Source of the DNA: an uncultured Clostridia bacterium
GTDB lineage: Bacteria > Bacillota > Clostridia > Oscillospirales > Oscillospiraceae
Assembly: GCA_945948535.1 (NCBI GenBank)
Contig: CAMFBN010000018.1
Coordinates: 1-43,619, forward strand
DNA length: 43,619 nt
Direction: 5' to 3'
Notes under the pieces: model-generated
What the model saw: the letters and a program-made list of their open reading frames with translations, nothing else
What the model was told of the DNA's origin: nothing
Databases searched by the model: none
Program-made: the position numbers and the translations under genes
Shown: positions 7,297 to 15,950 of the stretch, piece after piece
Layout: each line of letters opens with the position of its first letter
Position numbering within the stretch: position 1 is the first letter of the stretch

Positions 7297-7312
7297 TGTT
7301 GGAATTCCAACA
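7297..7312. promoter_or_regulatory. 16-bp perfect palindrome, candidate Crp/Fnr operator
   Basis: TGTTGGAATTCCAACA, a perfect dyad, sits 11 bases before the regulator start and between the two divergent genes. Its size and symmetry suit a Crp/Fnr dimer, so autoregulation and control of the iron-sulfur gene are likely. No exact second copy was noticed elsewhere in the window. Confidence 0.6.
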
Positions 7313-7323
7313 AAGGAGAATTT

Positions 7324-8001
7324 ATGGAAGCATATTTTGAAATTTTGTCCCAATGTCCTCTGTTCGTGGGAATTACGCAGCCGGAAATGACGGAAATGCT
7401 TCGCTGTCTGGACGGAAAAATATCCGCAATCCCAAAAGGAAATCCGGTGTTTCTGGAGGGGGAACCAGCCCGGTTTGTGGGGGTGGTTCTATCCGGCGCG
7501 GTGCAGGTCGTCCGGGATGACTACTACGGAAACCGCAGCGTGCTGACGGTGGTTTCTCCCGGCGGGTTGTTTGCGGAGGCCTTCGCCTGTGCCGGACTGG
7601 ATACCCTGCCGGTCAGTGCCATCGCCATGCAGGCAAGCACTGTACTCTTTCTGGATTGCCAGCGGATTCTGAGCGGCTGCCCCCATGCCTGCTCCTTTCA
7701 CAGCCGTTTGGTACAGAATCTTTTGCAGGGCATTGCCCAAAAGAATCTGACGCTGACCCGGAAAATCCGCTGTATGTCCCAGAAGACCACCCGGGAAAAG
7801 CTAATGGCGTTTCTTCTGGATCAGGCAAAGCAGAAGGGGAGTCCGGAGTTTGTGATTCCATATGACCGGCAGGCGCTGGCAGACTACCTGGGAGTGGAAC
7901 GCAGCGCCATGTCGGTAGAGATCGGAAAACTGAAAAGGGCGGGACGGATTGACAGCAAGGGCTCCTGGTTCAGGGTGTTGAACCCGGACAAAGGAGTATG
8001 A
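7324..8001 (+). CDS. Crp/Fnr-family transcriptional regulator
   Basis: A 225-aa protein: an N-terminal cyclic-nucleotide-binding-like beta barrel (about 10-120, with FLEGEPARFVGVVLSGAVQVVRDD), a long dimer helix, and a C-terminal winged helix whose recognition region is RQALADYLGVERSAMSVEIGKLKRAG (about 182-207). Most Cys residues are scattered, without the N-terminal Cys cluster of oxygen-sensing Fnr, so the signal is unknown. AAAGGAG precedes the ATG. The divergent iron-sulfur gene and the adjacent tungsten or molybdenum oxidoreductase operon suggest redox-related control; this is inference. Confidence 0.88.
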   Translation: MEAYFEILSQCPLFVGITQPEMTEMLRCLDGKISAIPKGNPVFLEGEPARFVGVVLSGAVQVVRDDYYGNRSVLTVVSPGGLFAEAFACAGLDTLPVSAIAMQASTVLFLDCQRILSGCPHACSFHSRLVQNLLQGIAQKNLTLTRKIRCMSQKTTREKLMAFLLDQAKQKGSPEFVIPYDRQALADYLGVERSAMSVEIGKLKRAGRIDSKGSWFRVLNPDKGV

Positions 8002-8165
8002 CCGAACTTGCTTTTCAATGAAAAAAACAGGAAGGTTCTGGCGACACAACAATTCGAATCAGGATTCACGGCACGGCTTGCTTTGACAGGGGGTATCGGC
8101 AGCAACAAAACCCTCATGCAACACGGGATTGTGTATATGTAACAAGGGAATATTATGGATAACGG

Positions 8166-8194
8166 TTGATTCTTGTGCAGGTTTCGTATATAAT
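8166..8194 (+). promoter_or_regulatory. promoter of the aldehyde oxidoreductase operon
   Basis: TTGATT (8166-8171), 17-bp spacer, TATAAT (8189-8194), 25 bases before the start codon. No copy of the 7297 palindrome is present here. Confidence 0.7.
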
Positions 8195-8218
8195 GAAAAC
8201 AAAAGGAGGCGAACGCCT

Positions 8219-10126
8219 ATGGAATCGAAATATTCCGGCTATATGGGAAAAATCATGGAAGTGGATCTGACCACCGAGACGGTCCGGGAGTACCCCTGGA
8301 GCGATGAACGCAGGGAACTTTATCTGGGTGGTAAAATTATGGCGGCCCGCATTTTATGCGACCATCTGACCGGTAAGGAGAAGCCCTTTTCCGAGGAAAA
8401 CTGGGTGGTCATCGCCACCGGCCCCCTGACAGGCACCGGCGCGCCCAGCTCTGCCCGGTTCGACATTTCCGCCTTGTCACCCCAGACCGGCATTCTGGCA
8501 TCCTCCAACTGCGGCGGAAGCTTCGGCTTTCACCTGAAAAAGGCGGGCTACGACGCGCTGATTCTGAAGGGGAAGTGCCGCTCCCACCGCTGGCTGGAAA
8601 TCGACGAAGATCAGTTCATCTTCCATGACGCGGACGAATTGTGGGGTATGAAGGTGGGCCAGTGTCAGGAAACGCTGACGAAGCTGGTTGGCAAGAAGAA
8701 ATTCGGCAAGCTGTGCATTGGCCCCGCCGGAGAGAACCTTGTCAAGTACGCCGGCATCATCAGCGACGAGCGGGCCGCCGGACGTACCGGATTGGGCGCC
8801 GTGCTGGGCTGGAAGAATTTGAAGGCAATCACCGCCAGCGGCACCAAAACCATTCCCATCCACGACAAGGAAAAGACAGCGGCATGGTGCAAAAAATGGA
8901 TTACATATCTCCAGAAGCACCCCCTTACCGGTGAGCAGCTGCCCCGGCTGGGCACTGCCGGACTGGTCAGTTCCATGCAGATGCTGGGGATTCTCTCCAC
9001 GAAAAACTATTCCGAAGGTCAGTTCGCGGACTTTGACAAAGTAAGCGGCGAAACTCTGGCAGAGGAGTATAACATCACCAACAAGGGCTGCCTGACCTGC
9101 CCCATCCGATGTGCCAGAACCGTCCGGGTGCAGGGAAAAGCCGTCAAAGGCCCGGAACTGGAAACTCTGGGCCTGCTGGGCGGCAATATCTGCAACAATG
9201 ACCTCCAGAAGATTCTGGACTGGAACTATGAGCTGGACGAACTGGGCATGGACACCATCTCTGCTGCCAACACCATCGCCTGGGCCATGGAGGCAAACGA
9301 GAAGGGACTGTGGGACAACGGTCTGGAATTTGGGAAAACCGACAATCTGTCGGAAGTTTTTGAGGATATTGCCTACCGCCGGGGGATTGGAGACGAACTG
9401 GCCGAGGGAAGTAAACGGCTGTCTGACAAATACGGCGGCAAGGAATTTGCCATGCAGTCCAAGGGGCTGGAGCTGGCGGCCTATGAGCCCCGCCGGGCGG
9501 TGGGACAGGGCCTTGGCTATGCCGTGTCCAACCGGGGCGGCTGCCACTTAAACGGCGGATATCTGGTTATCATGGAGGGCCTGGGGCTGCATATGGACTC
9601 CCAGACTCCCAAGGCAAAGGCGGATCTCACCATGACCTTTCAGGATCTGATGGAAACCATTTCCGCCTCGGGCCAGTGCCTGTTCACCTCCTACGCCTTC
9701 TTCCCTGGATTTTTGCTGACCAAGCCCAACGGTATTCTCACAAAAACAGTCAACGCTGTTGCGCCCCACATTGGCTGGGCCGTACGCCTGATTAACAAAC
9801 ACCCCAGAATCGCCGCGATTCACCTGCCCATTTTCCAGCATACGAAGATGATCGAACTGGCGGTGGGCATGAAGATGAATTTTGGGCGCTATCTGGAAAT
9901 CGGCGAACGGGGCTATACCATGGAACGCTATATCAACACAAAATTCGGCATCAGCGCCGCCAACGACAAGCTGCCCAAGCGGCTTACCGATGTGCCTCAG
10001 GACCCCGGCGATCCCAAAACAAAAATCCCGCTGGAAACCATGAAAAAGACCTATTATCAGGCCCGGGGCTGGGATCACAATGGCATTCCCACCGAGAGGC
10101 AGCTGCGGCGGCTGAAAATCAAATGA
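8219..10126 (+). CDS. aldehyde:ferredoxin oxidoreductase-family protein
   Basis: A 635-aa tungsten/molybdenum pterin enzyme that interconverts aldehydes and carboxylates with ferredoxin. The N-terminus MGKIMEVDLTTETVREYPW and the following LGGKIMAARIL are the canonical family entry. GPAGEN (168-173) and ERAAGRTGLGAVLG form the pterin-binding part. The [4Fe-4S] ligands C291-x2-C294-x3-C298 (GCLTCPIRC) are intact, with a later Cys in SASGQCLFTSYAF as probable fourth ligand. Start placed at ATG 8219 with AAAGGAGGCG upstream. The stop overlaps the MoaD-like gene (ATGA). Substrate unknown; the alcohol dehydrogenase in the operon suggests acid to aldehyde to alcohol reduction. Confidence 0.9.
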   Translation: MESKYSGYMGKIMEVDLTTETVREYPWSDERRELYLGGKIMAARILCDHLTGKEKPFSEENWVVIATGPLTGTGAPSSARFDISALSPQTGILASSNCGGSFGFHLKKAGYDALILKGKCRSHRWLEIDEDQFIFHDADELWGMKVGQCQETLTKLVGKKKFGKLCIGPAGENLVKYAGIISDERAAGRTGLGAVLGWKNLKAITASGTKTIPIHDKEKTAAWCKKWITYLQKHPLTGEQLPRLGTAGLVSSMQMLGILSTKNYSEGQFADFDKVSGETLAEEYNITNKGCLTCPIRCARTVRVQGKAVKGPELETLGLLGGNICNNDLQKILDWNYELDELGMDTISAANTIAWAMEANEKGLWDNGLEFGKTDNLSEVFEDIAYRRGIGDELAEGSKRLSDKYGGKEFAMQSKGLELAAYEPRRAVGQGLGYAVSNRGGCHLNGGYLVIMEGLGLHMDSQTPKAKADLTMTFQDLMETISASGQCLFTSYAFFPGFLLTKPNGILTKTVNAVAPHIGWAVRLINKHPRIAAIHLPIFQHTKMIELAVGMKMNFGRYLEIGERGYTMERYINTKFGISAANDKLPKRLTDVPQDPGDPKTKIPLETMKKTYYQARGWDHNGIPTERQLRRLKIK

Positions 10127-10359
10127 TTACAGTGAAATTGTACGGCCTGCTCCGACTGGATTCCGGAATCCGGGAGCTTTCAGTGGAAGCGGCAACTGTG
10201 GCGGAATTGTATACCCGGCTGTCTGAGAAGGTAGACCGGCTTACGAAGAAGGACCTGGAAGGCTGCGTCCTTCTGGTCAACGGAAAAGTGAGCAGCAGAA
10301 GAGCAAAACTGGCAGATGGCGATGTGGTGCAGCTTCTGCCTCCCGTCGCCGGCGGATAG
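10123..10359 (+). CDS. MoaD/ThiS-family sulfur carrier
   Basis: A 78-aa ubiquitin-like protein starting MITVKLYGLLR and ending PPVAGG. The terminal Gly-Gly is where the family is adenylated and thiocarboxylated. ATVAELYTRLSEKV and LVNGKVSSRRAKLADGDVVQLLPP are typical MoaD features. It is translationally coupled to the aldehyde oxidoreductase. A dedicated sulfur carrier next to such an enzyme points to tungstopterin or molybdopterin assembly for it. No partner MoaE or MoeB-type gene is in the window. Confidence 0.9.
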   Translation: MITVKLYGLLRLDSGIRELSVEAATVAELYTRLSEKVDRLTKKDLEGCVLLVNGKVSSRRAKLADGDVVQLLPPVAGG

Positions 10360-10370
10360 GAGGAAAGACA

Positions 10371-11585
10371 ATGTCAATGTCTGATACGTTAGAGGTCATC
10401 TGGTGCCGTACCTTTCAGGCTGTTCTGAAAATCGGCAACTACTTTATGGGCTATCGGATGCCTACATATCTGGAGGGGCCGGGAAAAATCAAAGAATTGG
10501 GCGGCTTCCTCAAGCAGAAGAATATCAACGATGTACTGGTAGTTACCGGTTCCGGTATGCTGCGCCGGGGACAGGTGCAGCCCCTGCTGGACGGCTTTGC
10601 CGCGGCGGGAATCCGTTACACCGTGCAGGCCTTCGACCATCCCGATCCCAGCAGCGACGATGTGGAGCTGGGCTACAAGACCTACAAAGAAAACGGCTGC
10701 AAGGCCATTGTGGCCCTGGGCGGCGGCTCCCGGATTGACTGCGCCAAGGGCATTGCCGCGAAAGCCGTGCACCCGAGGAAGAAGGTGTCCCAGCTTCAGG
10801 GCCTGCTGAAGGTGCACTGGCCCATCCCGCCCTTTGTGGCCATCCCCACCACCGCGGGCGCCGGCTCCGAAACCACGGTGGCGGCGGTGATTACAGACTC
10901 GGCCACCCACCGGAAGGCTGCCATCAACGACCCCTTCCTGATCCCCAGATACGCGGTGCTGGACCCGGAGCTGACTGTGGGCCTGCCGCCGTATACCACC
11001 GCCACCACCGGAATGGACGCGCTGGCCCATGCGGTAGAGGCTTATACCAACCATACCTACAACACGAAGCTGGAGAATAAGCTGGCAAAAGAAGCGGTGA
11101 AGCTGATTCATGACAATATTTTGACCGCTTTCGAGGATGGTTCCAATCTGGAGGCCCGTCAGAATATGCAGCGCGGCGCGTTTTACGCCGGCCGTGCCTT
11201 TACCCGGGGCTGTGTGGGCTATGTCCACGCCGTTGGTCACACGCTGGGCGGTCTCTACGGCGTAGCCCACGGGCTTGCCATGGCGGTACTGCTGCCCCAC
11301 GTCATGCGGGAGTATGGCGCTTCCGCCCATAAGCGGCTGGCAGAGCTGGCGGATGTCTGCGGCATCGGCGGCGAAAATGAAGCGGAGAAGGCAAATGCGT
11401 TCATCCGGTGGATTGAGGACACCAACAGGAAAATGGGTCTGCCGGATTCCTTCGACATGATTCGCGATGAGGATATTGACCAGATGATCACCTGGGCAAG
11501 AAAGGAGGCCAACCCCCTCTATCCCGTTCCCGTGGTCTGGAGCCGGAAGGACTTCCGCAGATTTATTGAAAGCATTCGCAGATAG
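10371..11585 (+). CDS. iron-containing alcohol dehydrogenase
   Basis: A 404-aa group III dehydrogenase. It has the NAD(P) motif VALGGGSRIDCAKG (around residue 120), the loop IPTTAGAGSETT, and metal ligands within TGMDALAHAVEAYT and GYVHAVGHTLGG with a later AHGLAMAVLLPHV. It reduces aldehydes to alcohols or the reverse. An AGGAGG site lies before ATG 10371, 11 bases behind the MoaD-like gene, so it is third in the operon. The family is 380-400 aa, so it is full length. The extra N-terminal residues MSMSDTLEVIWCRTF are typical of a subgroup with a longer entry. Confidence 0.9.
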   Translation: MSMSDTLEVIWCRTFQAVLKIGNYFMGYRMPTYLEGPGKIKELGGFLKQKNINDVLVVTGSGMLRRGQVQPLLDGFAAAGIRYTVQAFDHPDPSSDDVELGYKTYKENGCKAIVALGGGSRIDCAKGIAAKAVHPRKKVSQLQGLLKVHWPIPPFVAIPTTAGAGSETTVAAVITDSATHRKAAINDPFLIPRYAVLDPELTVGLPPYTTATTGMDALAHAVEAYTNHTYNTKLENKLAKEAVKLIHDNILTAFEDGSNLEARQNMQRGAFYAGRAFTRGCVGYVHAVGHTLGGLYGVAHGLAMAVLLPHVMREYGASAHKRLAELADVCGIGGENEAEKANAFIRWIEDTNRKMGLPDSFDMIRDEDIDQMITWARKEANPLYPVPVVWSRKDFRRFIESIRR

Positions 11586-11609
11586 ATCCGCCGGAAATCG
11601 GAATAGGTT

Positions 11610-11640
11610 GCCCCGCACGGTCAAAGTGACTGTGCGGGGC
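11610..11640. terminator. GC-rich hairpin between convergent genes
   Basis: GCCCCGCAC (11610-11618) pairs with GTGCGGGGC (11632-11640). No T-run follows on either strand, so termination would be weak. It is placed between the convergent dehydrogenase and ROK genes. Confidence 0.5.
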
Positions 11641-11668
11641 GCAAGTGTATATAGCTGTGACGACCACT

Positions 11669-12781
11669 TCATACAATAAAAAATTTGGAAAAGACCACAT
11701 CGGCTGCCGCAAGAATTCCCACATTGGGGTCCTGAGCGGAGGGGAAAATGCGGATGTCGCTTTTGCTTCGATCCAGCGCCTTGGCGCTGATCTCCCGCTG
11801 GAGTCGCTGAGCCAGCAGCTCGTAGCGGTAGCAGATGTCGCCTGCCAGATAGATGGTGTCCACGGGAATCAGGTTCAGAAGGTTGATGAGGCCAGCGGAC
11901 AGATACATGGCTTCCTGATCCAGAAGCCTGCGGGCTTCCGGATTCTTGCCCACATTGTCAATCAGACTGTCCCATGAGGAAAAACCAGATCCGTCCAGCA
12001 GGGCCGGGATGGAGGCGTAGGTTTCCAGACAACCCCGGTTTCCGCACTCGCACTGCCGTCCGTCGAAGCGGATGGTGGTATGTCCCAGCTCGCCTGTGAA
12101 GTATCTGGAATTTCCCAGCAGCTTGCCGCCGGACATGATGGCCGCGCCGATACCGATGTCAACAAACACCAGCATAAAATTCTGGCTCTGGCCCATCTCC
12201 AGCTGGTGCAGCGCCAGGGAGCAGACATCGTGCTCAAGATGGGCGGGCATATCCAGCGCTTCGGACAGAAGCTGACTGATTTCCACGCCGTGCCAGCGTT
12301 CAAACCGGGGAGGGTTCAGAATTCGTCCGTTCCCGCAGTCCAAAGGGCCGGGAGAGCTGATGCCGATGCCCAGCACCTTGTCCCGCTCCACGGTTTCCAG
12401 CATGGCCTTCAGCTCCGCAATGATCGCTCCTACCATATTGTCCTGATCGGGGAGCTTTTTGCACTGCAGCAGGTGTCCTGCCATATCGCACAGTCCCACA
12501 CTGCATCCCTTTCGTGCCAGATCCACCGCAAGGGCGTAATAGCAGTTGGCGCGCAGAGCGAGGGGGGTGGCGCTGCGGCCCCGGCCTACAGACTGGGGCG
12601 CCAGCTCCGTCACGATGCCAAGCTTCAGCAGCTCCTCCACAATCAGGGAGGTGGCAGCCCGGGTCAGCCCCGTGGCACGGGCCAGCTCGGCCCGGCTCAT
12701 GGCGTTGTGCCGCAAATTGCGCAAAACGGCCTTGCGGTTGTATTCCTTTGTATAGTCAGCATTGCGTGGTTTTTGCGCCAT
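11669..12781 (-). CDS. ROK-family transcriptional repressor (NagC/XylR type)
   Basis: A 370-aa protein. Residues 15-60 are a winged helix (MSRAELARATGLTRAATSLIVEELL) that binds DNA. The rest is a ROK sugar-kinase fold with IGISSPGPL, the sugar-binding GELGH (230-234) and zinc ligands C244-x-C246-x4-C251 (CECGNRGC). Such regulators sense a sugar or sugar phosphate. Start placed at ATG 12781; a TTG two codons upstream is the alternative. It is divergent from the FGGY kinase over a shared operator-like box that recurs before the ABC transporter operon, so it probably controls both. Confidence 0.88.
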   Translation of the reverse strand: MAQKPRNADYTKEYNRKAVLRNLRHNAMSRAELARATGLTRAATSLIVEELLKLGIVTELAPQSVGRGRSATPLALRANCYYALAVDLARKGCSVGLCDMAGHLLQCKKLPDQDNMVGAIIAELKAMLETVERDKVLGIGISSPGPLDCGNGRILNPPRFERWHGVEISQLLSEALDMPAHLEHDVCSLALHQLEMGQSQNFMLVFVDIGIGAAIMSGGKLLGNSRYFTGELGHTTIRFDGRQCECGNRGCLETYASIPALLDGSGFSSWDSLIDNVGKNPEARRLLDQEAMYLSAGLINLLNLIPVDTIYLAGDICYRYELLAQRLQREISAKALDRSKSDIRIFPSAQDPNVGILAAADVVFSKFFIV

Positions 12782-12833
12782 TTCCAAATCTCACTTCCGT
12801 TTTTTCCGCTACTCTTTTGGGTTGCTTGCTTCC

Positions 12834-12862
12834 ATTATACGGTTTGCCGGTTCTTTTGTCAA
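12834..12862 (-). promoter_or_regulatory. promoter of the ROK gene
   Basis: Read on the minus strand, TTGACA (12862-12857), 17-bp spacer, TATAAT (12839-12834): a consensus promoter. Its -35 lies inside the operator-like box 12855-12872. Confidence 0.85.
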
Positions 12863-12872
12863 TCCGCTTGAC
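12855..12872. promoter_or_regulatory. candidate ROK operator, copy 1
   Basis: TTTGTCAATCCGCTTGAC contains the dyad GTCAA-N5-TTGAC and overlaps the -35 elements of both divergent promoters. The same 18-mer with two changes occurs at 20557-20574 over the -35 of the sugar ABC promoter. Confidence 0.7.
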
Positions 12873-12896
12873 TCTCCGTATCCCAAAGACTATAAT
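12868..12896 (+). promoter_or_regulatory. promoter of the FGGY kinase gene
   Basis: TTGACT (12868-12873), 17-bp spacer, TATAAT (12891-12896). Its -35 shares bases with the operator-like box, so a repressor bound there would block both directions. Confidence 0.85.
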
Positions 12897-12929
12897 AATT
12901 CTGTAGAACGGCAGCCGGGAGGGGAATCT

Positions 12930-14246
12930 ATGAAAACATTGGGACTGGATATCGGAACAACATCCATTTCTTCTGTGATATATGAGGAGAGGGCCGGAGT
13001 TTTGGAAGCGCAAACCCTTGAGAACGGGACCTTCCTGCCGTCGAACGGCTGGGAGCGTTTGCAGGACCCCGCAGCCATTTGGCAGAAGGCTTCCACGCTG
13101 ACGCAGACGCTTCTAAAGCGGCATCCGGATGTAGGGGCCATCGGCGTCACCGGTCAGATGCACGGCATCGTGTATCTGGACAGCAGGGGAGAGGCGGTGA
13201 GCCTTCTGTATACCTGGCAGGACGGTCGGGGAGACCTGCCCTATGACGATACAGGAAGCTGGGCGGACCGCCTGTCCGGCATCACGGGGTACCCGCTGCC
13301 CACCGGCTACGGCATGGTGACCCATTTCTATAATCTTCGCAACGGGCTTGTGCCGAAGAACGCCGCCGCACTGTGCACCATCGGCGACTACATCGCCATG
13401 AAGCTGGCGGGAGCCGCTGCCCCGAAAATGGAACCGACGAATGCCGCAAGCATCGGCCTGTTTGACCTGCCGGGAAGGCGCTTTGACGAATCCGCGCTGA
13501 ACAGGGCGGGTATCGATTCTGCGCTGCTGCCGGAAATCGCGGATGCCCCCTGTCTCGGAACCGGCCCGCTGGGCATCCCGGTCTATATCGCCATCGGAGA
13601 CAATCAGGCGGCGTTTTTGGGGGCGGTGGGAGACCGGCGGGATGCGCTGCTGGTGAATGTGGGCACCGGCAGTCAGGTGGCTGTATATTCCCCGGTATTT
13701 CTGCGTGTGCCAGGTCTGGAAACCCGGCCCTTCCCGGATGGGGGCTGGCTGCTGGTGGGAGCCTCCCTGTGCGGCGGCAGAAGCTACGCCCTGCTGGAGA
13801 ATTTCTTCCGTCAGACGGTAAAAATGGCGACGGGCTGTGATGAAAGCGTGTATGCCGCCATGGACCGGGCGCTGACAGAAGCGGGCGAGGTGGAGAACTT
13901 CCCCCACGCCGTCACCACCTTTCAGGGCACCCGGCAGAATCCAGACCTCCGGGGCAGCATTTCCGGCATCGGCATGGACAATTTCACCCCGGTGCATTTT
14001 ATGCATGGCATCATGGACGGTATGGCCCGGGAGCTTTATCAGATGTATCGCGGGTATCTGGAAGCGGGGGGAGCGACACCGAAGGGCATCATCGGCTCCG
14101 GCAACGGCCTGCGGAAAAATCCCCACCTGTGCCGGAGATTTGAAGCGGTGTTCGGCTGCAGGCTGACGCTGTCGCCCAACGAAGAAGAAGCCGCCTGCGG
14201 CGCCGCGATTTATGCCGCGAAATACGAAATTACCCGGAGATTCTGA
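12930..14246 (+). CDS. FGGY-family carbohydrate kinase, sedoheptulokinase/xylulokinase-like
   Basis: A 438-aa two-domain sugar kinase. LGLDIGTTSISSV is the first phosphate loop, GVTGQMHGIVYLD and YTWQDGR the sugar-binding region, NAASIGLFDL a family marker, and IGDNQAAFLGAVG with LVNVGTGSQVAVYS the ATPase core. ASLCGGRSYALLENFF and GSGNGLRKNP follow in the C-terminal domain. The TWQDGR and NAAS-G-F pattern resembles sedoheptulokinase more than classical xylulokinase, but the linked lyxose-isomerase-like gene would supply D-xylulose. Substrate therefore open. Start at ATG 12930 with GGGAGGGG upstream; the longer upstream frame crosses the promoter. Confidence 0.85.
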   Translation: MKTLGLDIGTTSISSVIYEERAGVLEAQTLENGTFLPSNGWERLQDPAAIWQKASTLTQTLLKRHPDVGAIGVTGQMHGIVYLDSRGEAVSLLYTWQDGRGDLPYDDTGSWADRLSGITGYPLPTGYGMVTHFYNLRNGLVPKNAAALCTIGDYIAMKLAGAAAPKMEPTNAASIGLFDLPGRRFDESALNRAGIDSALLPEIADAPCLGTGPLGIPVYIAIGDNQAAFLGAVGDRRDALLVNVGTGSQVAVYSPVFLRVPGLETRPFPDGGWLLVGASLCGGRSYALLENFFRQTVKMATGCDESVYAAMDRALTEAGEVENFPHAVTTFQGTRQNPDLRGSISGIGMDNFTPVHFMHGIMDGMARELYQMYRGYLEAGGATPKGIIGSGNGLRKNPHLCRRFEAVFGCRLTLSPNEEEAACGAAIYAAKYEITRRF

Positions 14247-14263
14247 AGAATCTCCGGGTTTTT
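14232..14263 (+). terminator. terminator of the FGGY kinase gene
   Basis: ACCCGGAGATTC (14232-14243) pairs perfectly with GAATCTCCGGGT (14248-14259), then TTTTT. It overlaps the kinase stop codon and separates it from the convergent PfkB gene. Confidence 0.85.
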
Positions 14264-14265
14264 GG

Positions 14266-15213
14266 TTACATTGCGTTCAGAACCGCTTCTTTTTCGGGAA
14301 TGCTGGGAATTCCGCCGGAGCGCTCTGTGGACAGGCTTGCCGCAGCGGCGGCGAACTGCCCGATATAGGCAAGGTCGTCTGCCGTCAGATCGTCAATGGG
14401 CTTATTCAGCTCCAGCAGCCGGGCCACGGCGCTGCCGCCGAAGATATCCCCTGCGCCGGTGGTATCGATGGGATGCACCTTGGGGCAGGCGGCGCGGAAG
14501 GCGGCGTTTCTCGTCTTCAGCAGGCAGCCGTCGGGGCCAAGGGTCACCATGGCAAGGGACACGCCGAATTCCTGTAACAGCTTGTCCGCCCCTTCCTCCG
14601 GGGTGCAGTTCCACAGGAACTCCACCTCGTTGTCACTGATCTTCACCACATCTGCCTGCCGGAGACTCCAGAGTATCTGCGCCTTGGCGGCATCCTCATT
14701 GGGCCACAGGGGCAACCGCAGATTGGGGTCGCAGGTGATGAGCTTACCCTTTTCTTTGGCGTAGGCAACGCACCTTTGGGTGGCGGTGCGAATCGGCTCG
14801 TCGGTCAGGCTCAGGGTGCCGAAATGGAACACTCTGGCATCGTCAATGAGAGACTTATCGATCTCCTCCCACCTTAGCTGGGTGTCCGCGCCGGGCTTCC
14901 GGGCGAAGGAGAAGGAGCGGTCGCCGCTTTCATCGAAGGTCACGAAGGCCAGAGTGGTAAACACCGAATCATCCACCACAATACCCTTTGTCTCAATGCC
15001 CGCTTTTTTCAGGGTGCCCAGTAGCAGGTGTCCAAAGGTGTCATTGCCCACCTTGCCCAGAAAGGCGGTCTTTCTGCCGTAGGCGTTCAAGGCCGCCAGA
15101 AAATTGCCGGGGGCGCCGCCGGGATTGGCAGCCATGGTGGGATAACCGTCCGCATCCACGGATTTGGAAGCAAAATCGATCAGCAGCTCGCCCAGCGCCA
15201 CTACGTCAATCAT
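14266..15213 (-). CDS. PfkB-family sugar kinase (fructokinase-like)
   Basis: A 315-aa ribokinase-fold enzyme. The N-terminal VVALGELLIDF and GGAPGNFLAALNAYG (GGxxxN-type signature 1) and the C-terminal DTTGAGDIFGGSAVA (signature 2, catalytic Asp in GAGD) are intact. FHFGTLSL, ITCDPNLRLPLW and KISDNEVEFL match ScrK-type fructokinases, which phosphorylate fructose at O6. It is last in the minus-strand sugar operon, 15 bases behind the isomerase gene. With a lyxose/mannose isomerase next to it, mannose to fructose to fructose-6-phosphate is a plausible route. Confidence 0.9.
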   Translation of the reverse strand: MIDVVALGELLIDFASKSVDADGYPTMAANPGGAPGNFLAALNAYGRKTAFLGKVGNDTFGHLLLGTLKKAGIETKGIVVDDSVFTTLAFVTFDESGDRSFSFARKPGADTQLRWEEIDKSLIDDARVFHFGTLSLTDEPIRTATQRCVAYAKEKGKLITCDPNLRLPLWPNEDAAKAQILWSLRQADVVKISDNEVEFLWNCTPEEGADKLLQEFGVSLAMVTLGPDGCLLKTRNAAFRAACPKVHPIDTTGAGDIFGGSAVARLLELNKPIDDLTADDLAYIGQFAAAAASLSTERSGGIPSIPEKEAVLNAM

Positions 15214-15228
15214 CGCTCGGCCTCCTTA

Positions 15229-15918
15229 TCAGTCCTTCGCGGCGGGGTACTCGTTGCACAGAAGCCGGTAGGGCGGCTCGTCCTCCTCGATGGCGGGGAA
15301 GCGGCCCATCAGGGGATTGAAGCGGTTGTCGATATTATCGTCGTTACACTGGCTGACCTCGCCCAGCAGCACGTCACCGGTGCCGGGCTCTACGGTAAAG
15401 TCGTGGTACAGCCGCTGCTGGATATAGATGGACTCGCCGGGGGTCAGGCGGATCTGGGTTCCGGCGGGAACGGTGTAGGTGCGGCCGTCGGTGTGCACCG
15501 TCACGTCGCTTTCATAGTCAATTTCTTCATCGGGGGTGGAGTTGTAAACCCGGATCAGCACGTTTCCGCCGCCCCGGTTGATGATATCCTCGGTTTTGTA
15601 CCAGTGGAAGTGGTTGGGGGAATACTGGCCCTCTTTTAAGAACAGCAGCTTCTCGGCGTAAACCTTGGGATATTTGTCAGCCATGGTCTGGCTGCCGTTG
15701 CGGATGGTGATGAGGGAGAAGCCCATTTTGTCGAACTCGCCCTTGCCGTAGTCGGTGATGTCCCAGCCCAGACAGCAGTCCCGGACCTCGTCGTATTCGT
15801 GGCCCTTGGTTTCCCATTCCTCCGGGGTAAAGTGGCAGAAGGGGGGCAGGTAGCAGCTGTATTTTTCGCACATGGCTTCCAGCTCACGCAGAGCCTTGTT
15901 GACTTCGGAACGTTTCAT
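15229..15918 (-). CDS. D-lyxose isomerase-family cupin enzyme
   Basis: A 229-aa protein matching the D-lyxose ketol-isomerase family, which interconverts D-lyxose and D-xylulose and often D-mannose and D-fructose. The metal-binding cupin motif is visible: SPNHFHWYKTEDIINRGGG (two His and a Glu), with the later His in QQRLYHDFTVEPG and the closing GEVSQCNDDNIDNRF. Start placed at ATG 15918 (AAGGAGAG upstream); the longer frame reads through a hairpin leader without a site. It is in the same operon as the PfkB kinase. Confidence 0.87.
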   Translation of the reverse strand: MKRSEVNKALRELEAMCEKYSCYLPPFCHFTPEEWETKGHEYDEVRDCCLGWDITDYGKGEFDKMGFSLITIRNGSQTMADKYPKVYAEKLLFLKEGQYSPNHFHWYKTEDIINRGGGNVLIRVYNSTPDEEIDYESDVTVHTDGRTYTVPAGTQIRLTPGESIYIQQRLYHDFTVEPGTGDVLLGEVSQCNDDNIDNRFNPLMGRFPAIEEDEPPYRLLCNEYPAAKD

Positions 15919-15950
15919 AAGTAACTCTCCTTTGTATGAGATGTGATCTG

